DNA from: Herpetosiphon geysericola
GTDB lineage: Bacteria; Chloroflexota; Chloroflexia; Chloroflexales; Herpetosiphonaceae
Assembly: GCF_001306135.1 (NCBI RefSeq)
Contig: NZ_LGKP01000025.1
Location: 186,001-250,000 of the forward strand
Reading direction: 5' to 3'
Length of the DNA: 64,000 nt
Shown here: one piece after another, positions 42,373-50,453 of the stretch
Layout of the letters: every line of letters starts with the position of its first letter
Position numbering within the stretch: position 1 is the stretch's first letter
Notes under the pieces: model-generated
What the model was told of the DNA's origin: nothing
Databases searched by the model: none
What the model saw: the letters and a program-made list of their open reading frames with translations, nothing else
Translations under genes and position numbers: made by a program

Positions 42373-44001
42373 GTGGCAATACGATTGCTAAGCCAGCCAA
42401 CAGTTTCAGTTAACGGTTGGATTGGAGTAGGCTTATTTAGCGTGGGTCTGATTGGCTTATTGGGCTTGACCTTGGCAGCAATTCGCCGTTGGAGCAAGCC
42501 GCGCCAAGCTACTGATGATCATTTAAGCACCATTGGCCGCAATGCCAGCATTCCCTTTGCCCTGCAACTGACCAGTCGCATGCTCGATTTGGTCTTTGCG
42601 ATGATTCTGTATCGCTTTTTGGCGATTGAAACCGTGGGAGCCTACGACTTTGCGGCGGTGATCGTCGTAAGTTATTTTGGCACGATTGCCGATTGGGGCT
42701 TAACTGTCCTCGCAACCCACGAGATCGTGCGCCAACCAAGCCAAGCCCCCCAAACCTTTCGCACCACCCTTTGGCTACGCTTGCGCTTTGCAGTTCTAGC
42801 GCTGCCCATCGCCGTCGTTTTTGTGCTGATTTATAACGGCTTAGCAGAAGCCAAAATCACAGCGGTTGGCCTGACACGCGAACAAATGACGGTTGTGGCA
42901 ATTTTGATGCTGACCTTGTTTCCAGCAGCAATTTCGGCCAGCGTCACTGCTTGGCTACAAGGCCACGAGCGCTTGGTCGCTGCGGCGGTCGTTAATTTGC
43001 TGACCAATATTGGTAGCGCTGCTTTTCGCTTAATTGGCTTGGTTTTGGGTTTTGGCATTATTGGGATTGCCAGTGGAGCCTTGGCTGGAGCGATGCTCAG
43101 CGCCCTGTTATTTTGGCTGGCGATGCGCCGTTTCTTTCCTGATGTGGCTTGGCGTGGCCCAACCTTACCAGCCAAACCGCTGCTCAAAGAAGGCTATCCG
43201 CTGTTGCTCAACAGTTTGTTGATGACGATCTTTTTTCGTTTTGATACGATTTTGTTGAGTGCCTTTCATGGGTTTGTCGTTACGGCAACCTATGGCGTGG
43301 CCTACAAACTGATTAATTTTACTCAAATTGTGCCGCCAATCGTGGTCAATGCAATTTTTCCCACCTTAATTCGGCGTTCTGGCGATGATCGAGCTGGTAT
43401 GAGCCGCGCCTATGCTGGCACCTTGCGCATGTTACTTAATTTGGCTTTTGGCATTGCCATCATTGCAACAATTGTGGCCGTGCCGCTCACCACATGGCTC
43501 GCCGATAAACCTGAATATTTGCCAGGTAGCGTCTATGCCTTGATGATTACGATTTGGTATTTGCCATGCAGCTATCTGAATGGTCTGACGCAGTATGTCA
43601 TCATTGCCTTGGGTAAGAAGCAAGCAATTACCAAGGCCTTTGGCTTGACCGCAGTGGTCAATTTGGGCTTGAATATCTGGCTCATTCCACGTTATAGCTA
43701 TTTTGCTGCTGCCACAATCACCATTATTTCTGAGCTGGTGTTGTTTGTGCCGCTGTGGTTGGTATTGCGCCGCGAGAAAATTAGGCTTAATTTGGCTGGG
43801 CTGCTGTGGCGGCCTGCGCTTTCGGCCCTCATGGCAGGTGGAGTTGGCTGGTTATTGCTAGCAATCAATGTCTATTTAGCTGGCTTGGTAACCGGATTAA
43901 TCTATGCTGCTGGCTTATGGTTTAGTGGCAGCATTGGCCAAACCGAACGCGAGCTAGCAGCGCGTATGCTCAAAAAATTACGCCCCCAAGCATCAAATTA
44001 A
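42373..44001 (+). CDS. Oligosaccharide flippase (Wzx/PST family)
   Basis: 542 residues with about fourteen helices after a short N-terminal membrane segment (WIGVGLFSVGLIGLLGLTL). SIPFALQLTSRMLDLVFAM, VIVVSYFGTIADWGLTVLAT and GYPLLLNSLLMTIFFRFDTIL are the start and mid repeats of polysaccharide transport flippases. It moves undecaprenyl-linked oligosaccharides across the membrane. The GTG at 42373 with AGGGAG upstream was preferred to a TTG six bases earlier. It follows queE by 21 bases but is functionally unrelated; the flippase at 3271 is a different family. Confidence 0.87.
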   Translation: MAIRLLSQPTVSVNGWIGVGLFSVGLIGLLGLTLAAIRRWSKPRQATDDHLSTIGRNASIPFALQLTSRMLDLVFAMILYRFLAIETVGAYDFAAVIVVSYFGTIADWGLTVLATHEIVRQPSQAPQTFRTTLWLRLRFAVLALPIAVVFVLIYNGLAEAKITAVGLTREQMTVVAILMLTLFPAAISASVTAWLQGHERLVAAAVVNLLTNIGSAAFRLIGLVLGFGIIGIASGALAGAMLSALLFWLAMRRFFPDVAWRGPTLPAKPLLKEGYPLLLNSLLMTIFFRFDTILLSAFHGFVVTATYGVAYKLINFTQIVPPIVVNAIFPTLIRRSGDDRAGMSRAYAGTLRMLLNLAFGIAIIATIVAVPLTTWLADKPEYLPGSVYALMITIWYLPCSYLNGLTQYVIIALGKKQAITKAFGLTAVVNLGLNIWLIPRYSYFAAATITIISELVLFVPLWLVLRREKIRLNLAGLLWRPALSALMAGGVGWLLLAINVYLAGLVTGLIYAAGLWFSGSIGQTERELAARMLKKLRPQASN

Positions 44002-44151
44002 TCCACAGAACAACTATTAGGGAGCAGGTAGGTGGAACCGCGAAGGCAGGGAGTACTTATATATTGAGGAAACAGAGAAAGCTCAAACACTCCACAATGT
44101 GAGATTTAGGGAGTGCAGGGTGGTGATAACGCATTACGGTATTTATCAGGC

Positions 44152-45522
44152 CTACAACGGCAACATTCGTTTGCGCATTGCCCGCCGCCGATCAATATTC
44201 CACGCCAAGCCAAGCCCAACCAAGACAATCAGTCCAATGCCAACAATTTTTAGCCGCAGATTGAGCGATTTGAGCAATTCCTCTGCTTGGCTGCGGCCAT
44301 TACTATCGCCAAGTTGGCTAAATAAATTGGCAGCTTGCTCAATATTCTTGCGGGCGGCAACAATCCGAATGCCGTTCAAATCGCGGCGGGCGGTTTCGAG
44401 CAACTGTTGTGCTTTTAAGCCTTGTTCGGCGCGTTGCAAATAATCGTTGAGCACTTTTTGGCGCTCAATTTGGGCCAAATCGGCAAACAACGGCAAGGCT
44501 TGCTCAATTGAAGTTTTGGCTTCTGCATAGCGGCCTTCCAACAGCGCTACTCGCGCGGCGGCAGCTGCATCTTCAGCTTGCACACCTTTGCGCGCCTGTT
44601 CGCGCAAGGCCGCAATCGCTGGATCATCCTTGATTGTCAGGGCAGTTTCGGCGGCAGCCAAGGCTTCGCTATATTGGCCAGCGGCGATTGCCGTTTCTAT
44701 GCTTGCTTGATCAAAGGCCACACTGGGAGCCTGTTTCCAGCCACCATCAATCCAGGTTGGCAATTGGGCCATCCATTCGCTTTCGAGGCTTTCGGCACTG
44801 AGGCTATAGGCTTGGCTAAGCGCTGAACGATAGCCACTGGCTGTGCGCAAGGCCTCTAAGAAAGCCAAAAATCGCGCCATGCCATAGCGCTGAATCAAAA
44901 ACGAAACCATCGACCAACTTTGCGGATAGCCCAAGGCCGGATTATCGTAGACCGCACCAGCACTATCTAAAGTTCGCCATGGCGCTAGTTGGTTATTTTC
45001 AAGTGCTTGCTTGAGCAAGGCAATTTTGTAGCCACTTTGGCTGGTCGGCACTTCTACATACTGAGCGATGCCCTCTTGCCACATGGTGCTTAAACGGCCA
45101 TCAGAAAGCTCAGCAGCAATAATATGCATCAATTCATGGCGCACATTGTTGCGCAATTCCTCATCGCTCATGCCAATGGTTTGTTGGACTGCAATGCTAA
45201 TTTCGCGCCGCCCAGTGTGGGCATGAGCCACAATGCCTTCAAGGTAGCGCGCCGCCGGATTAACCTGTTGATAGAGTTCTTTGGTGGGGTAGATTCGTAA
45301 GGTCAGTGGTGGCGCAGGCCGATAGCCAATCACCGCCGTCACTTCCTCGTAAATTGGGTCGCTATAGCCAGCGTAGCGTTCGGCCTCGGCTTCGCTACCT
45401 TGAGGATACAAAATTGAAATATAGCTGGTTTTGCGTTCAAGCCATTGAGGAGGGTCGGTTTGGGCAAACGCAGGCCGTGGCCAAACCAGCAGGATTAAGA
45501 GTAAACACAACAATCGGCGCAT
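44152..45522 (-). CDS. Secreted MA-family metallopeptidase-like protein with membrane anchor
   Basis: 456 residues. Signal peptide (LLCLLLILLVWPRPAFAQ), then a peptidase fold with the zinc motif NNVRHELMHIIAAEL (HExxH) at about 127-141 and the third ligand Glu in STMWQEGIAQYVEVP. From about residue 270 there is a helical, TPR-like stalk (EALAAAETALTIKDDPAIAALRE and similar), and a C-terminal membrane helix (VGIGLIVLVGLGLAWNI) followed by a basic tail. It probably hydrolyses peptides outside the membrane. Two downstream small membrane proteins on the same strand begin about 70 bases beyond its upstream end. Confidence 0.8.
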   Translation of the reverse strand: MRRLLCLLLILLVWPRPAFAQTDPPQWLERKTSYISILYPQGSEAEAERYAGYSDPIYEEVTAVIGYRPAPPLTLRIYPTKELYQQVNPAARYLEGIVAHAHTGRREISIAVQQTIGMSDEELRNNVRHELMHIIAAELSDGRLSTMWQEGIAQYVEVPTSQSGYKIALLKQALENNQLAPWRTLDSAGAVYDNPALGYPQSWSMVSFLIQRYGMARFLAFLEALRTASGYRSALSQAYSLSAESLESEWMAQLPTWIDGGWKQAPSVAFDQASIETAIAAGQYSEALAAAETALTIKDDPAIAALREQARKGVQAEDAAAAARVALLEGRYAEAKTSIEQALPLFADLAQIERQKVLNDYLQRAEQGLKAQQLLETARRDLNGIRIVAARKNIEQAANLFSQLGDSNGRSQAEELLKSLNLRLKIVGIGLIVLVGLGLAWNIDRRRAMRKRMLPL

Positions 45523-45594
45523 CGGTAGATCCCTTTCCTATGCGCCAATTGTACCATGGCTCAACTTAGCGTTACCACGAACCGCTTGAATCGA

Positions 45595-45951
45595 TTATGG
45601 ACTATCACTTGAAAATGGTTCAAGCTCAAAAAAATCTGGATCAATCGGATTATGCAAGACGTTTGGTAGACGAACTGCTGGATCTTGATAGGTGTTGTAG
45701 CGCCAACCTGATTTTTTGCGTGGAATTGTTGGATCGTGCGCGCGCCGCGGCTGTAAGCGAGCTTGCAATGAGCGCGGGCGAAAAAAGATGATCCAGAGCA
45801 CATAACTCGACAAGAGCAATGCTGGAACCGTCACAATTGTCAAAAGCAGATTCAGCGCCGTCAAGGGCAAGATTAATTGCAGCATAACCAAACTTAATGA
45901 GCCAAGCCACACGATTACGGTTGGTTTATGCGGAGCAAGTTTTTGCAACAT
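45595..45951 (-). CDS. Small membrane protein, last of a four-gene cluster
   Basis: 118 residues; not recognised. Two adjacent hydrophobic stretches (VIVWLGSLSLVMLQLILPLT and LLLTIVTVPALLLSSYVLWII) form two helices at about 12-30 and 35-58; the rest is a soluble tail with a basic patch (RPRSLQARLQPRRAHDP) and an acidic end (LEPFSSDSP). The ATG at 45951 has AAAGGA upstream and lies 14 bases after the stop of the preceding gene. No conserved active site is seen. Operon membership is the main evidence it is real. Confidence 0.65.
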   Translation of the reverse strand: MLQKLAPHKPTVIVWLGSLSLVMLQLILPLTALNLLLTIVTVPALLLSSYVLWIIFFRPRSLQARLQPRRAHDPTIPRKKSGWRYNTYQDPAVRLPNVLHNPIDPDFFELEPFSSDSP

Positions 45952-45965
45952 CACAATCAATCCTT

Positions 45966-46409
45966 TTACCATGAACCGCTTGAATCGCCGCTGTAGCTAT
46001 CTGAGCTAGATGAACTGCTGCTCGAATCGCTCGACCATGAGCCGCCCGAATCGCCGCTCGATGAGCCGCTATCAAAGCTCGCAGAACTGCCCGAATCGTT
46101 ATTCGCCCATGAGCCGCTATCAAAGCTTGAGCTACTGTCGTTCGACCAACCAGAATTATGGTTCGAATCCAGCGACTGGCCGATATACATTCCAGTTGCC
46201 ACATCAACGCCTGGATGTGAATGATCAGAATGATGGTGATTGTGATGCCGAAACGCTGGATTATTGTAATGTTGATGGCGGCGTTGTCCATTTGAGCGAT
46301 ATTGTGAAGTATCGCCTTTTACGATCTTGATAATGGTCGATAGCATAGCCAAAATCGCAAACCCAATGATGAATATGGGGATAAACGTGCCCATAGCTGA
46401 AAGATGCAT
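45966..46409 (-). CDS. Single-helix membrane protein with Ser/Asp-rich tail
   Basis: 147 residues from the ATG at 46409 (AAGGGAGAAG upstream). The N-terminal helix is GTFIPIFIIGFAILAMLSTII, followed by a His/Asn-rich stretch (HNHHHSDHSHPG) and a very Ser/Asp/Gly-rich tail ending SYSGDSSGSW. The neighbour at 46433 ends with an almost identical GSWSSDSSSSS...GDSSGSW, so the tails are shared. Similar Gly/Ser tails ending in SW occur in TPM-type membrane proteins, but no such domain is visible here. Surface exposure is likely; function unknown. Confidence 0.7.
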   Translation of the reverse strand: MHLSAMGTFIPIFIIGFAILAMLSTIIKIVKGDTSQYRSNGQRRHQHYNNPAFRHHNHHHSDHSHPGVDVATGMYIGQSLDSNHNSGWSNDSSSSFDSGSWANNDSGSSASFDSGSSSGDSGGSWSSDSSSSSSSSDSYSGDSSGSW

Positions 46410-46432
46410 AACTTCTCCCTTACTAGCTTGTT

Positions 46433-46747
46433 TTACCACGAGCCGCTTGAATCACCGCTGCTGCTATCGGATGAACTGCTCGAATCGCTTGACCACGAGC
46501 CACCAGAATCGCCGCTATAACTATCGGAACTCCAGGTTGAATCGCTGCTGGAGCTAGAACCCCAATAACTATCGGAATCGTTGCTAGCGCCATAGATATA
46601 GCCAGTGCTGCCGTAGCTCGTGCCATGCGAATTGGTCTGATTGGGCAGGCCATAACGCTTTTTGATTGCAACGAAAAACAAGAAGCCGATGAATAATAGA
46701 GGAATACAGCAGCAAAATCCTCCATCAAGTTGAAACGAAAAATTCAT
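46433..46747 (-). CDS. Small membrane protein with Cys-rich head and Ser/Asp tail
   Basis: 104 residues from an ATG with GAGGAG upstream. The start MNFSFQLDGGFCCCIPLLFI has three adjacent Cys at the membrane border, then a helix to about 30, a Tyr/Ser-rich part (GYIYGASNDSDSYWGSSSSS) and the tail GDSGGSWSSDSSSSS...GDSSGSW. The tail mirrors that of the gene at 45966. The Cys trio may bind metal, form disulfides or be acylated; this is a guess. Confidence 0.7.
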   Translation of the reverse strand: MNFSFQLDGGFCCCIPLLFIGFLFFVAIKKRYGLPNQTNSHGTSYGSTGYIYGASNDSDSYWGSSSSSDSTWSSDSYSGDSGGSWSSDSSSSSDSSSGDSSGSW

Positions 46748-46790
46748 AGCGTGCTCCTCTCACGAAGCTTTAAACATCATTGGCTAGGTT

Positions 46791-47078
46791 CTAATCGTCG
46801 TCATCGTCATCGTAATCATCATCGTGATCGTGGCGACGGCCATAGTAGTGCTTTTTCTTATATTTTGGCCGATAGTGGTTGTAATCGTGGGATTGATAAT
46901 AGTGATCGTTTGAGCGATAGGAATGCTTCGAGCCTTTGAAGCGGTAGGCAAATTGGTTATATAAGCCTTTGAGATTGCGTGTGGGTAAGAATTTTTTGGC
47001 AACCAAGGCCACGATTACCAAGCCGACGATCAGCACAACGGCACAAAGTACCAATCCAAGTAGCAGAACTTTGATCAT
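46791..47078 (-). CDS. Small membrane protein with Tyr/His-rich and poly-Asp tail
   Basis: 95 residues, first of the four-gene cluster. One helix (VLLLGLVLCAVVLIVGLVIVALVA) is followed by NLKGLYNQFAYRFKGSKHSY, a Tyr/His/Arg-rich run (YYQSHDYNHYRPKYKKKHYY) and a poly-acidic end (HDHDDDYDDDDDD). The tail is strongly charged in blocks. AAGGAG precedes the ATG. The acidic Asp/His end could bind cations. No known family. Confidence 0.7.
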   Translation of the reverse strand: MIKVLLLGLVLCAVVLIVGLVIVALVAKKFLPTRNLKGLYNQFAYRFKGSKHSYRSNDHYYQSHDYNHYRPKYKKKHYYGRRHDHDDDYDDDDDD

Positions 47079-47176
47079 GTCACACTCCTTTGTTGGTGTG
47101 GCTCTCGTGGTTCTGTACGCTGGTTTGGCCTAAACGTTACAAACAGCTTGGGCTAGCTACGTTGAAGGCTTGAGGA

Positions 47177-47287
47177 TGCGGCAATGACCAATTCAATTAA
47201 TTAGCCATTGCCAATGCGAAAGTGCCGCAACTCTTTCTCTATCAACTCTTGCGGCAATGACCAATTCAATTAATTAGCCATTGCCAA
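47177..47287 (+). repeat. Two 38-bp direct repeats with hairpin potential
   Basis: Identical 38-base units at 47177-47214 and 47250-47287 (73-base period). Each has GGCAATG and CATTGCC arms around an AATTCAATTAATTA core. They lie between the small-membrane cluster and the downstream end of the ArgS-like gene. Confidence 0.85.
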
Positions 47288-47298
47288 CTAAGGGGAAC

Positions 47299-49029
47299 TT
47301 ACATCCGTTCAGGAGCGGCAATCGAGAGCAAGCCCAAACCATTGCGCAAGGCTTGCGCAGTGGCGGCAACCAATTGGCCACGGGCAGCACGCAACGCCAA
47401 GGTTTCGGCCTTCAAAACCGGGCAAGCATCATAGAAAATTGCAAAGGCTTTGGCGGTAGCATACAGCCAATCGGCTACCACAGACGGCGCATAACGGTCA
47501 GCAGCATCAACAATCACTTGCGGCAAGCGCGCTAGCTCTTTCAACAAGGCTTGCTCGGCAGGGTGGGTTAGCTCGCGGCCATTGTAATTTTGCGGCAAGC
47601 GCCCGAAATCGCGTAAAATCGAGCAGCAGCGGGCATGCATATATTGAATGTAGGCGGCGCTATTGCCATCAAAGGCTAACATGCGATCCCAATCGACGAC
47701 CACATCGTGGGCAGGGTCGTGCTGCAAGTTGTGATAGATGACCGCGCCAACCCCAACTTGTTCAGCAACCTCGTTGAGCCATTCGCTGGTAAAGGCGGTT
47801 TTGGCTTCGATAGCTTTTTGTTTGAGTAAGGTTTTGGCCCGCGCACACGCTTCATCCAACAATGGCTCCAAGTAGATCGTGGTGCTAAAGCGTGGGTGAG
47901 GATTCGCCCGCCCCTCCGGCCCTAAAATCATGCCGCAGGCTACGTGGGCCAAATCGGCTTTGGTGTAGCCCAAGGTTTTGCTGATGGTAAAGGCTTGGCG
48001 AAAATGCAATTCTTGAGCTTGCTTAACCACATAAATAATTTTACTTGGTTGGTAGAGCGCTTCGCGATATTTAATTGCCGCAATATCGCGGGTAATGTAG
48101 AGCGTGCTGCCATCGGAGCGATTGAGCAACAAGGTTGGCAAAGCCTTGCCCTGTTCATCGAGCAAATCTTTGACGATTGCCACATGGCTATCGAGCTGGG
48201 CAATTTGGTAGTGCAAGGCTTCTTTGATCACAACTTGGGCTTCGCGCGCATAGAAACTTTCGCAATGTTGCACATCAAAGGCCACACCCAAGCGCCGATA
48301 ATTGGCTTGGTTGGCGTTTAAACTCAAATCGACCAATTGTTGCAATAAGCTAATTGCTTGAGGATCGCCGCTGGCCAGTTTGCTTGCCCAGGCTTGGGCC
48401 AAATCGTGCACTTGATCATCTGCTTGATATTGCTGAGCTTGTTGCTCCAACGAGGCCAACATGCTTTCGCCATTGCCATTGCGATGCTGAAAATGCTGCA
48501 TTGCGGCCAGCGAAATGCCCAATTGGGGATCATAATCGCCCCAGTGGTTCATACGAATCACTTGGTAGCCAAGCGAACGATAGATATTAACAATCGCTTG
48601 GCCGATCATGGTCGAACGCACATGGTCGACGCGCATGCGTTTGGCAATGTTGGGCGATGAATAATCAACTACCACTGCTTGTTGCTGGCCGCGATTGCTA
48701 CGGCCATAGCCAGCTTTACCTTGGCTAATATCGTGCAAGACCGATTGGGCAAAGGTTATTGGGTTGAGCGAAAAGTTGACATACGCGCCCAAGGCCGTGG
48801 CTTTTAGGACGAGGCTCTCGTGGCTAAATTTAAGCGCATTTGCTAGGGTCTGAGCAAATTGGGCTGGATTACTTCCGCGTATTTTGGCAGCCCGAAAACA
48901 TGGCAAGGCAAGGTCAGCCTGCACGCCCGTGGCTTTGGGAGCGACTAAATCGATCAAATCGGCAGTTATTAACGTGGTGTCAAGCAATGCATCACGAATG
49001 GCTTGCTCAAAACGAGCAAAAGTGTCCAT
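47299..49029 (-). CDS. Degenerate arginyl-tRNA synthetase paralogue (HIGH and KMSKS lost)
   Basis: 576 residues from the ATG at 49029 (GGAG upstream). It aligns along its length with the canonical argS at 50454 and ends in the same LLSIAAPERM. The class I HIGH motif, HVGH in the other copy, is RVDH here (residues 133-136), and the KMSKS-equivalent STRKGN is replaced by PHPRFST. The Rossmann, anticodon-binding and tRNA-core parts look intact (e.g. VGVGAVIYHNLQHDP, VDWDRMLAFDGNSAAYIQY). Without these motifs arginine activation is doubtful, but the reading frame is free of stops, which argues for a retained, non-canonical role. Confidence 0.85.
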   Translation of the reverse strand: MDTFARFEQAIRDALLDTTLITADLIDLVAPKATGVQADLALPCFRAAKIRGSNPAQFAQTLANALKFSHESLVLKATALGAYVNFSLNPITFAQSVLHDISQGKAGYGRSNRGQQQAVVVDYSSPNIAKRMRVDHVRSTMIGQAIVNIYRSLGYQVIRMNHWGDYDPQLGISLAAMQHFQHRNGNGESMLASLEQQAQQYQADDQVHDLAQAWASKLASGDPQAISLLQQLVDLSLNANQANYRRLGVAFDVQHCESFYAREAQVVIKEALHYQIAQLDSHVAIVKDLLDEQGKALPTLLLNRSDGSTLYITRDIAAIKYREALYQPSKIIYVVKQAQELHFRQAFTISKTLGYTKADLAHVACGMILGPEGRANPHPRFSTTIYLEPLLDEACARAKTLLKQKAIEAKTAFTSEWLNEVAEQVGVGAVIYHNLQHDPAHDVVVDWDRMLAFDGNSAAYIQYMHARCCSILRDFGRLPQNYNGRELTHPAEQALLKELARLPQVIVDAADRYAPSVVADWLYATAKAFAIFYDACPVLKAETLALRAARGQLVAATAQALRNGLGLLSIAAPERM

Positions 49030-49429
49030 CTCAGGCTCCAAATCAGACTAGCAAATGTTGGTCGTATCGACGTTATATCCTAACATAATGTCAGCAATTC
49101 GTAAGTCCTAAATTGGTCGGGCGCAAGACGGATTTATAGAAGGATGAAGGATGAATTATGAAGGATGAAGAACATAGAACATAAAGCATAGAACATAACC
49201 AGGCTCAATCTCTAGTAAAAAAACTTAACCTTCGTGCTCTTTGTGTCCTTCGTAGATCAATTTGTAACGCAGAGGCGCAGAGTTTTTTAACCACGAAGCG
49301 CACGAAGAGCGAGTAACGTTGAACTTGAGCAATTTTCCCCAAGCACAATAGCCAATAGCCAACGCCAAAAGCCAAGAGCTTCAGCCTTCGTGATCTTCGC
49401 GTTTCCAATTCTTCGTGGTTTTAACCGAT
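49030..49429. repeat. Intergenic repeat patch between ArgS-like gene and methyltransferase
   Basis: No gene. An AGGATGAAGGATGAATTATG word lies at 49141, AACATAGAACATAAAGCATAG at 49170, CTTCGTGCTC/CTTCGTAG words near 49230, the first 49-bp direct repeat at 49279-49327, and CTTCGTGATCTTCGCG at 49387. The CACGAAG words occur here on both strands. Confidence 0.75.
49279..49327 (+). repeat. 49-bp direct repeat, copy 1
   Basis: The 49 bases from AGAGTTTTTTAACCACGAAG to GTAACGTTGAACTTG recur exactly at 50313-50361. The two copies bracket the methyltransferase gene. The repeat contains the CCACGAAGCGCACGAAG word. Confidence 0.85.
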
Positions 49430-50221
49430 TTAGCGAATGCCAATGCAAACTTGGTAGCTGAAATACCAGGCAATTGGCTGTGGGCCAATCAGATCGTGGG
49501 CCGCTTGTTTAAGCCGATCAAAGCCAAGCTCTTGCTCGGTTAGAGTGCCATTTTTGAGATGATAGTGATAGCCGCTGCTCAGAATTAGGTCGATAAAGCG
49601 TTGCGCATCGCCATATTCGCAATGATGCAGCGTTAGTTCTAGTGTATGTTGAAAAAGGCCACTTGCCTGCATCCGTTGTCGATGCTGCTTATCCCAGCCT
49701 GGATGGTCTGCTGGGGTGGCGCGACGTTCAATTAGTTGTTCAAAACGCTGAGCGACCTGCTGAAAAATCTGATCGAGTTCCCAATGAATCGTTGGCGGCC
49801 AATGATAGTCGTAGGCAGCAAACACGCCGCCGGGTCGCAAAATACGGGCAATTTCTGCCAGCGTTGAGTTTGGTTCCATCCAATGTAGGGCTTGAGCACA
49901 AGTCACAATATCGGCACTACTCGAATCCAAACTTGTTTGATGGCCAAATCCAGCCCGATAGCTGATGCAGGAATCGGCTGCTAGCTTGCTGATAGCCACG
50001 TTGCGCATATCAGCACTCGGCTCGATCCCAATCACCCGCTCAGCACGTTCAGCCCAGATTGTGGTTGAGCGACCAGTTCCACAGCCCAAATCCACGACCA
50101 ATGCAGGTTTTGGCGTATGGCTGAGCTGTGTCAAAAGATCGACAAGGACAGAGGGTGCTGTTGGGCGAGCTTGATCATAACGGCTCGCTTCATCAACCCA
50201 GACTACGCTCGAATCAGTCAT
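49430..50221 (-). CDS. SAM-dependent class I methyltransferase
   Basis: 263 residues. Motif I is LVVDLGCGTGRSTTIWAE, with GIEPSADMRNVA for the acidic ribose contact, TCAQALHWMEP and LRPGGVFAAYDYHWP following. This is the UbiE/Methyltransf_11 type acting on small molecules; the substrate is unknown. The second half (about 150-263) is a variable helical substrate domain. GAGGG precedes the ATG. It lies between the two argS genes, flanked by 49-bp direct repeats, and may have been inserted there. Confidence 0.9.
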   Translation of the reverse strand: MTDSSVVWVDEASRYDQARPTAPSVLVDLLTQLSHTPKPALVVDLGCGTGRSTTIWAERAERVIGIEPSADMRNVAISKLAADSCISYRAGFGHQTSLDSSSADIVTCAQALHWMEPNSTLAEIARILRPGGVFAAYDYHWPPTIHWELDQIFQQVAQRFEQLIERRATPADHPGWDKQHRQRMQASGLFQHTLELTLHHCEYGDAQRFIDLILSSGYHYHLKNGTLTEQELGFDRLKQAAHDLIGPQPIAWYFSYQVCIGIR

Positions 50222-50312
50222 TGAAAGCCCTCTTTGAACATTGATCCACGAAGCGCGATTGGCTTTGGTCTATTCGCTAAGTTCCCATTGCATCAGGCCC
50301 GATTTTTAAAGT

Positions 50313-50361
50313 AGAGTTTTTTAACCACGAAGCGCACGAAGAGCGAGTAACGTTGAACTTG
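50313..50361 (+). repeat. 49-bp direct repeat, copy 2
   Basis: Exact copy of 49279-49327. Its CCACGAAGCGCACGAAG (50325-50341) is also the reverse complement of 50431-50447, giving a 17-bp inverted repeat downstream of the canonical argS. Confidence 0.85.
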
Positions 50362-50453
50362 GGCTATTTCACCCAATCTCCGATAGCCTCACACCTTCGC
50401 GTTCTTCGCGGTTTCAATTCTTCGTGTCCTTCGTGCGCTTCGTGGATCGGTTT

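Noticed and set aside
46010-46330. Plus-strand frame opposite the small membrane cluster
   Set aside because: It is the reverse of Ser/Asp repeats and has no ribosome site; the minus-strand genes have strong ones.
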